Shown: positions 20,419 through 33,500, counted from the stretch's first letter. The stretch: 64,000 nt of DNA from Leucosporidium creatinivorum (GCA_001600635.1 BCKL01000025.1:1-64000); one strand, 5' to 3'. Numbers and translations: made by a program. Notes: generated from the sequence alone by a model not told the origin.

Positions 20419-23400
20419 CTACCTCAAGTGGGCCTTCCTCGCTGCCTCCAGGCTCCCTGTGACAGCGCCGAGCATCTCGGAAACGACCCTCTGCGTCGCT
20501 GAAACCCTCGGATCGGGCAGCTGCTTCCCAGGCTCGGTAGCAGCCAGCTTATCCTTGACCTCTACCTGCTCGCCGACCTTGCTGGCTGTGCGCCACAGCC
20601 TTTTGCCCGAGCCGGCGTCCTTCTTCCTCGCCAGCTCGTCAGCCTTCTCCTTCCTCTGCTTCTCCACCTTTCTCCGCTCGCCGTCTGCGACTCCCCTCAC
20701 ATCTTCTTCAGCGAACCATGCCCAATCGAGCGAACCCTGCGCGCCTGGTTCCCGCTCCTTCAGGCCATCGACGACCGAGCGATCCTGTGCGAGAAGCCGT
20801 TCGTACAGAGACTCCTTGTCGAGTCCAGTACCCTCGTCGTCCACTTGAAGGAGGTCAACGCGTAGACAGATGTCCGAGTACGCCTTCCGATAGCGAGTCC
20901 AGCGAGCGAGGGAACGAGCCTCGGCGAGAACGGCGTGCTGCTGCTCGTCGAGAAGGGTGGAGAGGAGCTGGTCGTAGTCGATTCCGGCACGCCTGGTCGA
21001 ACAGGGAGTGGGTTCCTTGGTCGAGGTGGATGAGGAAGGGGTTGTTGAAGATCGAGGAGGAGGGGCATGAGGAACGCCGTCGTTGATGAACGAGAGGCCC
21101 GACTTGCACCATTCGATGAGCGGCTCGAGTAGGGTTCCGCCGTTGCTCGCCTGCAGTGCGGTCAGCGAGAGTAGCAGTCAGAGGATGGTAGGAATAGACT
21201 CACCAGCTCATGGACGAAGAAGTACAGGTTCTGCTCATGTCGAGCAGCGAGCTTGATGAAGTCCGAAGGTTCTGTTCGAGGTTCGAGGGCGCAAGCGGTC
21301 AGCAAGCGAAGCGTAGCCTCGACAGTAGCCAACGCTCACCCTTCTGGTCCGAGAACGCCGTTGCGATCAAGTCGTCGAGGAAGGCCTGAAGATCGCCGAG
21401 CCGAGCAGCGAGATTAGAGGCGTTGGCCACCCTGTAGATCGTGTCGTAGAAGACGGCGATACTGGCGTGGAGGATGCGAGGGGTGTTGGACTCCATAACG
21501 AGCTCGAGGACCTGCTCGCGGTCACGCTTGCGACAATAGGCGCTGGAGGGAGAGGAGAGCAGGCGGTCAGCGAGGGCGCTCGCGAACGAAGAATATGGGG
21601 AGAGAGAAAGCTACGCAAGAAGATCCTTGAGGTCGACGAAGAGAGAATTCGAGCTGTCGTTGGCGCCGGAGCCCTTCGAACACTCGGCGGCGGCGAATTC
21701 GGCTTGCCAATCCTTGACGATCCTGAGCTCGTCAGGAGTGCCATGATCTCGCAGGATGGTCACAACTATGTCTTCTCCGCTTTTTCCTACTCGAAGAACA
21801 ACCCGTTAGCTCAACTCGACCGCATCGACCGAAAGCGACTCACTCGCTGCCTCGCGAGTCGCCGCTCGTCGAGTAAAAGAAGCGTAGACGTGCTTCTGCA
21901 GAGCATCGCAGATCGAGTCTCGGTTGATCTTGACGCGGAGGGCGTCGACGAGCTTCTTCTGCATCCTGATGCCACCGTTGCAGACGATTGCGAATATGCT
22001 GCGAAGCGAGAAGACCATCAGGCTGTCAAGTCGATGGCGATGGAAGCTCGAGACGCTCACCGTTGGAAGAGGGAAGCCTGTCCAATGGGTTGACCGAGGA
22101 AAATCTGCACGATGGCGCGGATCGCGAGAGTCGGATTGACGAGAGAGAGGCCGAGCTTCATCGCAGCGTAAGGCAGGAGGTCGTGGAAGCTGATCATGAA
22201 GCACACGTCAGCAGAGCTTGAGGCGGAAGTAGCCGAATTATGATAGAGCATACCTCTTGAGGATGTTGAGTATCTCGGTCGCGTGGGATGAGGAAACGAA
22301 GAGGTAGCTGCGAAGGCCGAGGATTAGCGCAGGCTCTCGATGGAGAGGAGGAGACGACGTACTGCAGCGCGTATGCTACCCATACCCTCGCCCAGATCTG
22401 CGCGTTACGATGCGACTCGGGCAGAGCAGTGAGGTTCGGAATCTTCTTGACGAGGGCGATGGACGTGTCGATCTCGTCTAAGGAGTCAGAAGGAGGTCAG
22501 TTCGGTACATCAGCGAAGCAAAGAAGTAACGAGTACTCACTTCTATCGATCAAAGCACCGCGATACATGCTCCAAGTCGTCCTAAGCTTCTTGCCCTCCT
22601 TCCCAGCCTGCACCCATTTCATCCTCTTCGCCTCGGCCGTCCTCTCCTCCTTCTCTCCCGCCAAGACCCACCCTTCCAGCTCGGAGGCATCGACAGACTC
22701 CGAAGAAGCGAGTAGGAACGCCTCGAGCAGCGCCCGCGCCTCGGCGAGAAGGGACGAGTCGTCGGCGATGGACGGTGGAGGGGCGGAGAGTGAGATGGTA
22801 AGGGAGCGAAGGTATTGCTGGATGAGCGGTCGAGGAGGGGTTGAGTCAGATGTCGAGGTGGTGGGGAGGATTGGAAGCGTAAGCGAATCCTTGGGATCGA
22901 GAGAAGCGAGAGTCGCCGAGAGCTTGACGAAGGCGGACCATCGGCGCAGGACGAGGTAGGTTGGGTTTGGCGAGACGACGAGGACGCGTGAGACGATCAA
23001 GAAGGCCTGCGGACGGTGGTAGGGTCAGCAGTGCGCACCTGTAGCTTGGTGAACGCCCGCTGAACTCACCGGCTCGCCTCGATCTGCCTGCTCAGAAACG
23101 ATGGCGGACCAAGCATTGTAGGCAGGCGGCCGATCTGGATGCTCCGTCTTCCACATGCTGTCCATACTACCGGGCACGAGATGGTCGATGCGCCTCATGA
23201 CGGCGACGCTCGGTCGAGAAGGCGCCGAGCGACCAGCAGGCGGAAGGCAGGTGCTGAAGTAGGTTCCGAGGATGCGAGTGAAGCCCATCGAGAGTAGTCG
23301 TCTGCGATCGAGAGCGTTAGCTATGAAACAACTCGAGCAACTTGCGCCGGCTCGTTCACCGTTTCGTCACCTCCGACCTCTCAATCGTCGTGCTGAGATC

Positions 23401-24859
23401 CTTCTCGGCGAACGAGTCCCAGAATGGCTGGATCTGATCCGTCCAATACTCGGTCTTGGCGAGTCGAAGCGCCGGAAGGTTGTAAACGAACCTGACCGAT
23501 GCGAGAAGGGTCAGCTACTCCTCGTTCATCGCCCGTCCAAGCGCCCGACTCACCTCCAATACAAATACTTGAGCACAGGGCTCTGCTGCACCTGTCCCTC
23601 CTCCCAGCTATAATCCTCCCAGCCAACGCCTGGCCCTTTGGCAGCTCCTCCACTCCCAGAGAAGTAGCCGAAGAAACCTCCACTCGGCGCTGAGGTGTCG
23701 AGAGGGCGAGAGTTGGGACCGACGGGGTGAGGTAGGAAGGGAGGGCCGTACTGAGTCAAGCACCCAATCTGAGAGAGGGTTGATGCCTCCTTCTGGATCT
23801 CGAGACTGTTAAAAGACGGCGTCATCAGCGCCCGGGATTTGGAAGCCAGCGCCGAGTCGAGGACTCACTTGACGAAGATGCGGTTCAGGTAGTGCCGATC
23901 TTGCGGGGTAAGCTCCAGCCCCGTCCCCTCAACCTCGTCCTCCTTTGACTTATGCTGAGGCTTATGAGCAGGCTGCTCGCCTCGCTCATCCTCCTCCCAT
24001 TTCCCAGCGAACGGCGGCGCCGCTACAATCCCGCTCGCTCGTCTCGTGTCGATAGACGTCGAGTGGTTCAATGGCGGCGGGGAAGTAGTCTTCTGAGAAG
24101 TGAACGAAGGAGCTGCCTTGACGGGCGCGAGGAAGGAGACGGGGGAAGTCGGCGGCGAGGTGGGAGGAGACCACGCCGAGGCGTTGGACTTGCGACGGAG
24201 TTTGCGAGGGCCTGGTCTGGGCTCGGGAGACGATGTGGGTGGGGAGGAGGAAGTAATGATGGATGGAGGTGCGGCATGGAGACTTCGTCTGCGAAGCACT
24301 GTCGGCGAGGATGCGCCGCTTGGCCGAGCGTTGGAGCTCTCAGCTGGACGTGAGGGTGCAGGGGGCGAGGGTGCAGGGGGCGAGGTCACGAGAGTAGGGG
24401 AAGAAGGTGGTGAAGCTGTAGTCGAGCCTGAGCCAGCCTTGCGATAGTCGACGATGGGCGGCGAGTCGATGACGGAGAACTGTAGATCAAGAGGTGCGTT
24501 AGTAAAGCAGGAGAGCTCGCTTTAGCGCTCAAAGAGCTCACTAATACACCTCTGTGTGCCTGTGACTGCTGTAGCTCCTCCTCAGCGCTGCCTCCCACGC
24601 CTAACGGCGCTCGAGACGCCGATTCCGCGTCGACGAAAGCCACACTCTTCCTCCTGGCCGGTTTGCTAAGAGCAGGAGCATCATCTTCCAGTTCCTCTGT
24701 AAACACCGCAGCCGGTCTAACGTCTACAGGCGTGGCGGGAGTCGACGAAGCGGTCGTGGCGGAGCTCGAGTCGCCCGAGGTGAGGGGAGAAGCACTCGAA
24801 TCGGCTGCAGAATCCCTGGCTCGTACATTCTTGCGCGAGTAGTCGATGAAGGTGGCCAT
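20419..24859 (-). CDS. LEC1: PX-domain protein of the YPR097W/LEC1 family
   Basis: This is a multi-exon gene of well over 1,000 residues. A Ser/Pro-rich N-terminal region (about 24859-23880) is followed by LTPQDRHYLNRIFVKLEIQKEASTLSQIGCLTQYGPPF and WEDYSWEEG..VLKYLYWRFVYNLP, which mark the PX-associated (PXB) domain. Next comes a PX domain with VVSPNPTYLVLRRWSAFVKL and PRPLIQQYLRSL (about 23000-22790). A long helical DUF3818 part (LLPYAAMKLGLSLVNPTLAIRAIVQIFLGQPIG, RILHASIAVFYDTIYR) reaches a lysine/glutamate-rich end. The order PXB - PX - DUF3818 is that of yeast YPR097W (Lec1), a phosphoinositide-binding peripheral protein tied to sterol and lipid-droplet distribution. Intron sizes are typical. 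The start at 24859 is the first ATG of an open first exon. Confidence 0.82.
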
Positions 24860-25321
24860 CGTTTGCTGCTGGACGAAATCACGAGGAAGTGGTCGGAAGG
24901 CAAGAAGTCGGATCGAGCGGCGGCGAAGGGCAAGTCGACTTCGCCGGAGATGGCTCCCGCTTCAGCGATGGCTCTGAAAGCCACAAAATTAGAAACACGG
25001 CGTCAATGAGGACGACTGACGGCATCGAACAGCAGCGAGCCGGCACTTGGCCCTTCCACTCGCCCAAACGAGCTCGGCGATCGCTTCCCAGGGCGCTCGC
25101 TCATTCGAAGTGCCGCCGACCACGGAAGTAGCTCGCTCGACCCTCGACGATATTCCCACACTCTCGCGTAGCCCTGCGAACGGATTGGGATGGAAACCTG
25201 GTCTAGTTTCCACACCTTGGCACGTCCCGTCGCTCTCCCTTCTCCAACGACCTCCCAACTCCCAACAGCTCCCAAATCCCTGTCCTCCGTAGCGCAATAC
25301 ACACAACGATACGCGAGTGTC
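24860..25321. other. Spacer between RPL21 and the LEC1-like gene
   Basis: RPL21 3' flank and the promoter of the downstream gene on the same strand. The piece from 25254 onward is the part copied at 17381. No gene is seen. Confidence 0.5.
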
Positions 25322-26114
25322 TCAGATGGTTGTATCCTCCACAGTTGAAGAGAGCGCATTAGTAAAGCTCTACCGCGAATCAGGAGAGCTCGGCGCCGAC
25401 TCACGTAGGCAACGGGGGCAAGGGTGAGGGGAAGGTTGTTCTCGGTCGAGATGGTGCGGGCGTCGCGGGGTCCAGCTGGCAGACGCTTGAGGAGGACAGT
25501 CTCTCCCTTGGCCTTGGCCTCCTTCTTGGCGGCGGCGTTCGACTTGACACGGTTGAGGAAGTCTGCGAAGAGGGATCGCCGAGGCTCAGCGTTCGGCTCG
25601 ACTCGACTGGCTTTGAGGACGGGGACGGTAGACGCACCATCACGGCACTTGGAGTGCTTGACGTGCTCAACGCGGAGGTTGACGCGCTTCTCCATGTAGC
25701 GGTTTCCGACGACCTTGTAGACGATGACTCCAACGGACGAGGGGGTGACGTTGTAGACAATGCCGGTACGTCTGAGAGATGGCGAAGAAGAGTGGTGTAG
25801 CGGGTAGTGAGAGGTCGAGGGGAAGATGGGCGGCGCAGAGAGGATCGGAGCGAGCGAGCATGCGGGGGAGGGGAGAGAGCGTTCAAGGTCAGCGAGCGGC
25901 GCGGCGATGTCGCCCCAAGCTTCAGCTCTCAAACGCACCCGTGGTAGTACTTGTGAGGCATACCCTTCTGCTGGGCAGCGTTGGCCTTGATGTCAACGAT
26001 GTCTCCGACGCGGTAGGTGATGAGGTAGGTCGAGAGGGGGATCATTCCCTTGTTCTTGAACGAACGCTTGAACATGTGGCGCGTGCGCGCGCGCATTCCG
26101 AAGGAGTGAGGCAT
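25322..26114 (-). CDS. RPL21: 60S ribosomal protein L21 (eL21)
   Basis: Exons 26114-25939, 25771-25638, 25562-25405 and 25336-25322 splice to exactly 160 residues, the eukaryotic L21 length. [23 protein letters not shown] is followed by [32 protein letters not shown], then [43 protein letters not shown] and the end TLAPVAYDTTI. The 75-nt second intron is in frame and would read through if not removed. The last exon is only 15 nt (DTTI-stop). A second copy of the last two exons lies at 17381-17693. The gene is head to head with PEX14 across 1.35 kb. Confidence 0.93.
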
Positions 26115-27470
26115 GGCTAGTTAAGTGGCTGTTGGATGGTATCGTATGGTAGGAGGGGAGAAGCGAGAGGTTAGCGACCGCGTTTCGGCGTTCGAGGTCG
26201 GTGTGGCTCCTCCTCTAAGTCCAGCAGACGGGCAGCAATTCGACTAGGCATGTACGCCTACACCCCTCGCCTGCTGCACGGTAGTTCTGCGAATCGCCGG
26301 CCCGCCTGCTAAACCCTGCCCAGCCTGCGCCTGCCCATCCCCTCGAGCGCTCAACGTCGACGCTGCTGCCCTACAGCTGCAGGGAGCGCTACGACGACAT
26401 GCATTCGATGCACATCCCCTTGCTCCCACTGCTGCTGAGTTGAACGGGCAGCAATTACCCCTGCAGGGAGCGACTCGTCTCACGTCCCTCTGAGCTGCCC
26501 GTCCCTCCCAACGTGCTGCAGCCTTCGTTCGACGTCCCCTCGATTCCTTCTCTCCCTACAATCCTTCGAGCGGAAGCCTCTGCACTTTGCTGAGTCGTCG
26601 TAAGGCGTAGGGGCGGTCGAAAGATGGGCGGCGAGCAAATTTGGTCGAGGAGGGGAGGGGAGGATGATGCCGAGACTTACGCTGTAGGAAGGTAGGGTCA
26701 GCGGTCTGTTGTAAAGTGTCCTTGCAGCTCTGTATGCTCACGGAGTGGAGCACCTAAAGAACGAGCAAGCAAGAATGAGCGCAACGTTGGACTTCGAGGT
26801 GAGGGCGGAAAGCGACGAGCCTCCTTTTCCATGTCCCTCTCGCTCTCGCTTCCACTCTTTCCTCGGCTACAGCTTAGAGCTTGACGGTTCTGCTTTCTTA
26901 AACTACTACACTCCTGCTCTCGCTGCACCTCTACATTCGCATCCGACCTCGGCGCCCTCAGACGACTTTCGCTCATCTTGGGGAGCTGCAGCGGGCTGAG
27001 AAGCCTACGCGGGCACCTCAAAGCTCCCGATAGACCCTCAGTCTATATCTCTGCTCGGCCCAAGAGCCTTTCGCGGTAGGTCAACAGGCCCGAGCTGAGA
27101 GCCTCTCCTTGCCTACGCCAAGCTGCTGGGTTGGGAGCTCACAACAAGCTCAAGATCACGGCTGTGATTTCCTCACCGAATGAAATGAATGGTCTCGAAC
27201 GTCCCGCGGCTGTATCGAAGCCTCAACCACGTCGAATGGGCCTGCTCGGCGAAGAAGGCGCCGAAGCCAGCGACTTCGCCGAATCACGTTACAGTAGAGC
27301 TGTGGACCAGCATCCCAGCGTTCCGCTACCAAAAACGCTTCACCAGGACCGCTGAGCTCGCTCTACAACCAGACCCCTCTTTTCCACTTCCGAAGCGACC
27401 GGCCTGCTTGGTCCAAGTTGCCGGAAACGCGGCTCTGCCATCGACCACGACCAACTCGCGAAGGACCAGG
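26115..27470. promoter_or_regulatory. Divergent RPL21/PEX14 upstream region
   Basis: 1.36 kb without a supported gene. It probably carries RPL21 leader exons, since splice-like signals occur near 26700 on the minus strand. Direct repeats are visible: ACGGGCAGCAATT at 26228-26240 and 26444-26456, and CTGCAGGGAGCG at 26387-26398 and 26461-26472. A frame open from 27189 into PEX14 could extend that protein, but it shows no conserved words. Confidence 0.4.
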
Positions 27471-29077
27471 ATGAGCAGGGCACCCTTAATCAGCAGCGCT
27501 GTATCCTTCCTACGAGATCCATCTACAGCAAACTCTCCCCTCGCTCAACGAATCGGCTTCCTCGAATCCAAAGGGCTGACACCGGCAGAGATCGAGCAAG
27601 CGCTCGCTCAGGCCAACAGCTCGGCGGGTCCTGTAGGATCATATGGAGGGCCGCAAGGGATGAGGATGCAGCGCGAGTATGAAAGGGACTGGAGGGACTG
27701 GTTTATCATGGCCGTCGTGGGAGGAACGGTGGGCTATGTCGCGGTCAAACTGGCTCAGGTGAGTGCTGTGCGAGGGCTGGGATAAGATGATGTGATGCGG
27801 TAGGAGTGCTAGAGCCGAGTGGGCACTCGCTGGATACGCTACAGAGCTGAAGCGACGGCAGCCGCGCTCAGGTGGAGCGGAGGCATCTACACTCTCACTC
27901 TGCTCTCATCTCGCTGCTAGCTAGCAGTGGGGTGAGGCAGATATGTAGGGATCGTTTCGCCCTCCTCTGCTCGGCGAGCCGGTAGCCCTACAGCGCTGCT
28001 CGAAGCTAAACAACCAGGCGCGTTATCGCCGTTGCTCGGCGAGTAGCGGTGTCTCGTCCATACTTGTTCGATTCTTGGTGCAGAGCCTTCGAGAGTCAGG
28101 CTTCCGTGCGATCCTTTGCCCCGTGCTCCCGAGCCGCTGTCCTCAGCCAACCCGCGCCGGTTCCCTCGCTGATCTCTCCCCTTTCCACTGCAACAGAAAT
28201 TCATCGTCCCGCACCTGCAACCACCAAACGAAACCGACCTCGAAGCCGCCCAGAAAGCGCTGGAAGCGAAATACGACGAAGCCTCGGAGCTGCTCAAGAA
28301 CCTCCAAGTCTCGACCGATTCGCTCGCCGCTTCGCTCGATGAGCAGAAAGCTGCTGTGGAGAAGGAGTTGGTGGAGGTACGGAAGGGTGTAGAGGAGATG
28401 AGGGAGGGAGAGAAGAGGAGGGAGGAGTGGAGTAAGAAGGTAGGGGAGCAGGTCGATGAGGTCGTCAAGGGATTGCCGAACGTGAGCTGCTCTTCATGCC
28501 CTTCACCCGAGCCTTGACTGATCCTTCGATCCCACAGCTCATCGAAAAGCAAGCCACCTCGCAAGCCCAATCCCTCACCGACCTTCAAACCGAACTCAAA
28601 TCCCTCAAATCCCTTCTCATCGCTCGGCGCCCCACTACTCCCGCCGCTCCCTCTCCCATCTCTCCAGCACACCCCAACACCCCCGCACCAGGAAACAACG
28701 TCGTCCCCCCTCCTCTCAACCCTTACGCCCTCCCCTCCCCCACCACCGAATCCGGGCGCGCCTCCCCCTCCGGCCTCGGCGCTCGCAAGCCCGGAATCCC
28801 CAGCTGGCAGATGCGCGGCACTGGAGCTGGACTCGCTGGATCCCAGAATCCCCTCCCTGGATCGGCGTATCAGACGACACCGCCTGCTGTTTCTTCGACC
28901 ACTCCTGCGCCCACTACCGCTGTCGAGAGCACCAGCTCGAGCGCCGAGACGAGCAAGGTCGAGGATACGAGTGCTAGTGGCGTGTTGGTGCAGAAGGAGG
29001 ATGCTGGACCCGCACCGGCGGCGGAAGGAAGCAGCGAGGCAAAGGTCGAGGATGTCAAGGAGGGAGCATCCGCTTAA
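27471..29077 (+). CDS. PEX14: Peroxin 14, peroxisomal import docking protein
   Basis: Exons 27471-27758, 28197-28481 and 28538-29077 make 370 residues. The N-terminal Pex14 domain that binds PEX5 and PEX19 is plain: PLISSAVSFLRDPSTANSPLAQRIGFLESKGLTPAEIEQAL. It is followed by a YERDWRDWFIMAVVGGTVGYVAVKLAQ membrane-associated helix, a predicted coiled coil (residues about 100-220, alternating Glu/Lys/Leu) and a Pro/Ser-rich tail ending in an acidic stretch. It docks cargo receptors at the peroxisome membrane. Intron 1 is 438 nt, long for this window. The ATG at 27471 immediately precedes the domain; an in-frame ATG at 27189 is less likely. The 3' end converges with ureidoglycolate lyase, 105 bp apart. 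Confidence 0.9.
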
Positions 29078-29182
29078 GAGCGTTGCAAGGAAATATGTAT
29101 CAATATTGTTCGAGCACTTGCGGTGAAGCGAGAGAGTCGAGAAGCTAAACTACAGCTTCCTGTTGCAGAAAGGACTGCTCGT

Positions 29183-30218
29183 CTACAAGATCTTGGGCAG
29201 CTGAACCGTCGCGAAGCTATCCTCTCCCTCCTGCTTGCGGACGATCTCCAGGTCGATAAGCAGGCTTCCATCGGTGGTAATCTGAGTGTCGATAGCGGCG
29301 AGGTCCGAGTGGGTGAAGCAGACGACCGAGTGATCTTTGATGCGCAGAAAGAGATCAGCTTCGTCGACCGAGCGAGGAAGAAGAGCCGAAGGAGGGAAAG
29401 ACTTACGCCAGATGCCAGCGTGGTAGCAGACACCTTGTGCCGGACTACTGACAAACACCTTCAACGTATTCAGATCGGGCTTGCCATCTGCGGAAGCGAG
29501 GAAGACAGTCAGCGCCTTGTTCGGCGTTCCCTTCAGCCAGAGTTCGGCGACTTCGAAGAGCTCGAAGACAAGTGGTCTCGCGTTCAAGCAAGCAAGCAAG
29601 ATAACCTACCAGCTCCCGGTAGGCATCCCACAACGACCATCCCACCTCCCCTCGCCGCCGGCAAGCCCTTCTCCCCCGTAAACTCATCCCACTCCGATCC
29701 AGCCTTGGCGAAAGGGATGAAAGCCTGACTCGTAGCCGCATGTCGCTCGAGCATGCGGACCTGCGAAAGAAGCCTCTGGTAAGCCTCTGAGCACAACTAA
29801 CAAAAGCCTGCAGCATCTCCAAGCGGCTCCTTGCCGCCGCTCGGCGATAGCTCGGTCCTCGCAGAAACTCACCTCGAATTTCCCTCCCAGTTCGAGGCCT
29901 TTTGGTGGGCCGATCCGAATGACAGATATGGCAGTATGTGGAGTTCCCTGTGCTTCAGGCGAGCCAGTGGGAGGGTAATGCGAGGTGATAGGCGAGATTC
30001 GGTTGAACTTGTGGCCCTGGAGAGATGCATGCAAGGGTGAGCGATGGTTCGGACGAAGGAGGGTGCAGCTAGCCTACAGGAATAGGATTCGCAGTAATCT
30101 TGTTGGTGATTACCGCCGAGGGCATCGTTGAGGGATCCTCGCTCCCTTGGATGACATCGCCGTAAGGCGCCCACGCGTCGTGGGTGAGGGGCTGAGCGAC
30201 GAGGGAGATCGGAGACAT
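29183..30218 (-). CDS. DAL3: Ureidoglycolate lyase, allantoin catabolism
   Basis: The spliced minus-strand gene starts at 30218 with SLVAQPLTHDAWAPYGDVIQ, the usual N-terminus. It continues through HKFNRISPITSHYPP, TAISVIRIGPPKG, VRMLERHAATSQAFIPF, PDLNTLKVFVSSPAQGVCYHAGIW and a beta-strand-rich end with VVCFTHSDLAAIDTQI. These are the ureidoglycolate lyase (urea-releasing) core motifs, including R-M-x-E-R-H and YHAG-x-W. The enzyme splits ureidoglycolate to glyoxylate and urea as the last ring-derived step of allantoin use. At least four introns are needed, each with a clear GT donor and AG acceptor. No other allantoin genes are in the window. Confidence 0.85.
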
Positions 30219-30567
30219 GTTACTGATCAATGTGTAGCTGTGGTAGAGAGAGAGAAGAAAGCAGGCTTGGAATTTCGCCTTCGCCCTTCCTGGCCTGTGG
30301 GGGGTTCGACTCTCGGCCCCCGCGCTTTTGACCCCCACGACTCAAAACGACCGGCTCGAAGTTCGGCGGCGAAGGCGAGCGAGAGGCGAAGCAGGGGAGC
30401 GCATGGAATACTACAGAGCTACGGGCGAGTCAAGCCGACTCGCGACCGCCATTTCCACTCTCGCTCGGTCCGAAGCTCAGATTATCGCCGAATCCCTATC
30501 CCCCAAGCTCGATTCTCAAGTCTCAAGCTATACTAAAAGTACACGGGTCACGTTATACTATACCCCC
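30219..30567. other. Spacer between Argonaute and DAL3
   Basis: 349 bp on the path from the Argonaute stop to the DAL3 start. TATACTA-like AT-richer patches occur near 30530-30560. No gene is seen. Confidence 0.45.
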
Positions 30568-33500
30568 TCACAACCACCACTGAATAGGCGGCCTCCCAGC
30601 ACTCGCCTCGAACGCAGCCAGTCCGAGCTTGGCGTGGTCGAGGGCGTCGGTGAAGTAGCGGAGATCCTCACGACGACTCGCGGCATCGCCCTCGGACGAC
30701 GTAGCCGTTCCCGCAGCGCTCCTTTGATCATCGAGATCCATGGGCATCCAAGCCCTAACCCGCTCGCAGATGAGGTCGGCGTAGCTGAGGAGAAGAAGGC
30801 GAAGGTCAGGTCAGTCTTTCGGCGATGACGAAGAGACCGCCGCTGGACGTACTAGCAAGGGGCGGGTATGGAGACGGCGCGGTTGCACCTCTGGTAGGCG
30901 TGGCAGAGCGCATGCGTCATGCTCTGAACGTCGTCAGGACTGCGAGGTAGAGAAGAACGGTCAGCTCGCACTCGAGGCGGTGCGAGAAGAATCGACGCAC
31001 GTGAGGTGAGGGCGTTGCTCGTCTGTTGATGGGAAAGAGTAGAGTTGAAGCGAGATTGCAAGCGTCGGCGGCGATGGAAGGGGACGAGGTGGAGAGGCAG
31101 GCGGCGAGAAAGGGTCAGCTCGGCGCGACCATGCGAAGAGACGCGAGCTACTCACCGTCCATCACGACATAGCGGGTAGGGCGAGTAGTTCCGAGGATGC
31201 CAGTGTGTGCAGCTCCATACTGGAAGCGAGAAGTCAGCTCATGTCTCGTCCGTCGACTTCGGCGACGACTCACCCAATCGAAGGCTCTCGGGTCGACGAC
31301 GGCGTTGTCAACCACGGTACCCGCGGGCTGTAGATTCGGAGGAGAATCAGTGCTCTGCTATCGACCGGCGTGAGTAGTTGGGCGCACGATGTTCTGGTTG
31401 CGGCCCTCTTGAGCCGAGCGGTCGTGTTCATCTGCCGCGAAGAAGCGAATGTGATGTCTCTTAACGCATACGATGTACGTAAGCTATTGAGGGGGAGATG
31501 ATTAGCTGGTGATCTCGGGCTAGGAAGCGGAAGCGAGTCACCTTAGGCGCCCATCCGGCGACATCGGGCACCTCCTTGACGAAGCGAGCGAAGGCGCGCT
31601 TGACCGAGGGAATTTCTGGAGGGCGAGGAGGTCAGCAAGCTCAGCCGCGAGGAGTGTTCGTCTGTAGCTCACCGATCGAGATGACCGCCGACCACTCCGA
31701 ATCTGCGAGAAGGGTCAGCGATTCGAAACGCCGCCGAGATTGAACGCTGAAACTCACCAGACACTCCGTCACGGTACATCACAACATTTGTAGAAGGAGC
31801 GCATCCGTGGCAGCGGTAGTAGCTTTTCAGCAGCTCCTGCGAGAGATGAGGGCGAGGCTCAGCGAGAGAGCGAAGACGAGAGCCGAAAAGGAATTGGCTC
31901 ACGAGGACCATAGACTCCATATCCTCAATGATCTCTTGCTTCTTGCCACGAGTCGCTGTATAGGAAGGTATGATCAGCTCGGCTCGCTTCCTGCTGCTCG
32001 GGAGAACCCACAAGGCGAGTTGGGGAGCGGTTCGAGGAGGCGTTGGACCGAGACGGAGGCTTGGTAGAGGAGAGGAAGGGAACGAGAGTCCATTGAGGCG
32101 ATAACGGTGGCGATGGAAGGCTTGTTGTCGACGTGCGTGAGGTCGGCGGCTGTGTAGTCGTTGCAAGTCAGCTTTTGACTGACTTGCAACGCCCACACGA
32201 CCGACGACCTCACCGAGGATCAAAGGAGCGTTAGCGTCAAGCCATCCAGCGCGCTTGTTACCTCCAGCAGTCCCAGGGACGAACGAGAAGTTGAGTCCGC
32301 CGAGCTTGCCACTGTGGTCGAACAGGAGTGGTCAGCTTCTCGGATTCGGCGCGAGGCGAGGCGAGGTCGACTTACTTAATCTTCATAGCAACACTGTCGA
32401 TGAAGCGAGTCAGCTACTGCTCTATGTAAAGGTGGAAAAGCTCACTTGATGACGAATTGGAAATCGGTGGCCTTCTGCAGACCCTTGGTGCGCAAGGTCT
32501 GAGTAGCCACTCCCTCAGCGGCGCCTGCTCGACCGAGGCAAGTCAGCACCGGCTTCGACTCGAAGTGAAGCGAAGACTCACCAGCCGCCTTCCAGGTATT
32601 GTACATGCCGTCGTTCGCCTTGTCAGTAATGTAGAAGACCAGCTCGGGCTTGGCGTTGTAGAACTTGCCGCCGAGGTCGAGGGCGAGACGGATCTGACGC
32701 TGAGCCTCCTCGGTAGGCGAGCTCCCCGCAGCGACGCGACCATCCCAGACGTGGAAATGTTGGGGACCGATGGGCCTCTGAGGGACCGTCATGCCTGCAA
32801 AGAAGAGACGAGTCAGCTTCCTCTCGCTCACGCCGAGTCGCGAGCAGCTCACCAAGTCCTCGCGCACCGCTCCAGAACGCTTGCAAGAAGGAGGCCGTCT
32901 GAGTAGCGTAGCGTTCGGAGCATACAATCACCGCGACCGAGCGACACGTAGCGCCCATCATGAAGCGATCCGAGTTTTTGCCCATCCTCCACTGGCCTTG
33001 CGAGGGCTCGGAGCGCCGACCTTGCGAGTAGGCGATGGAGGGAGGGTCGAGGACGCGAGCGTGCATGGTGGGATTCTTGGGAGCGAGTTGGACTTCGAAG
33101 GGGACAAGTCTGGTTCGGCGAGGCATGGTCAGCGCTTCTCGAACTGAGGAGCTGCAAGAAGGGACCTACCGGGGCTCAGTGTAGCGGACCAAAGTGTTGG
33201 CACGAACAGCGCTGATGGTCGAGAACCGCTCGGAAGGCCTGCGGGATGAGCGAGAGGTCAGCCAAGTCCGGCATAAGCTCGGCGCGCATCTCTCGACCCA
33301 CTTCAAAGTCTGGAAGGCCGTCGCTGCGACTTGCTGGGCGGCGCTGAGTCGACGGTTGCTCTTGGTGCCCTGTACGATGTAGAGGTCGTTAGCAAGCGTG
33401 CGAGTGTCGATAAGCAAGAGGGAACGACAACGGACCGGCTCAATGCTGCAGAGTTCCAGCGGGTACATGACGCCGGCCTTGACCTCCATGCAGGGAAAGT

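Noticed and set aside
25003-25938. Continuous 311-codon frame over RPL21
   Set aside because: It is a read-through of introns that happen to be open. Removing three introns restores exactly 160 residues of eL21.
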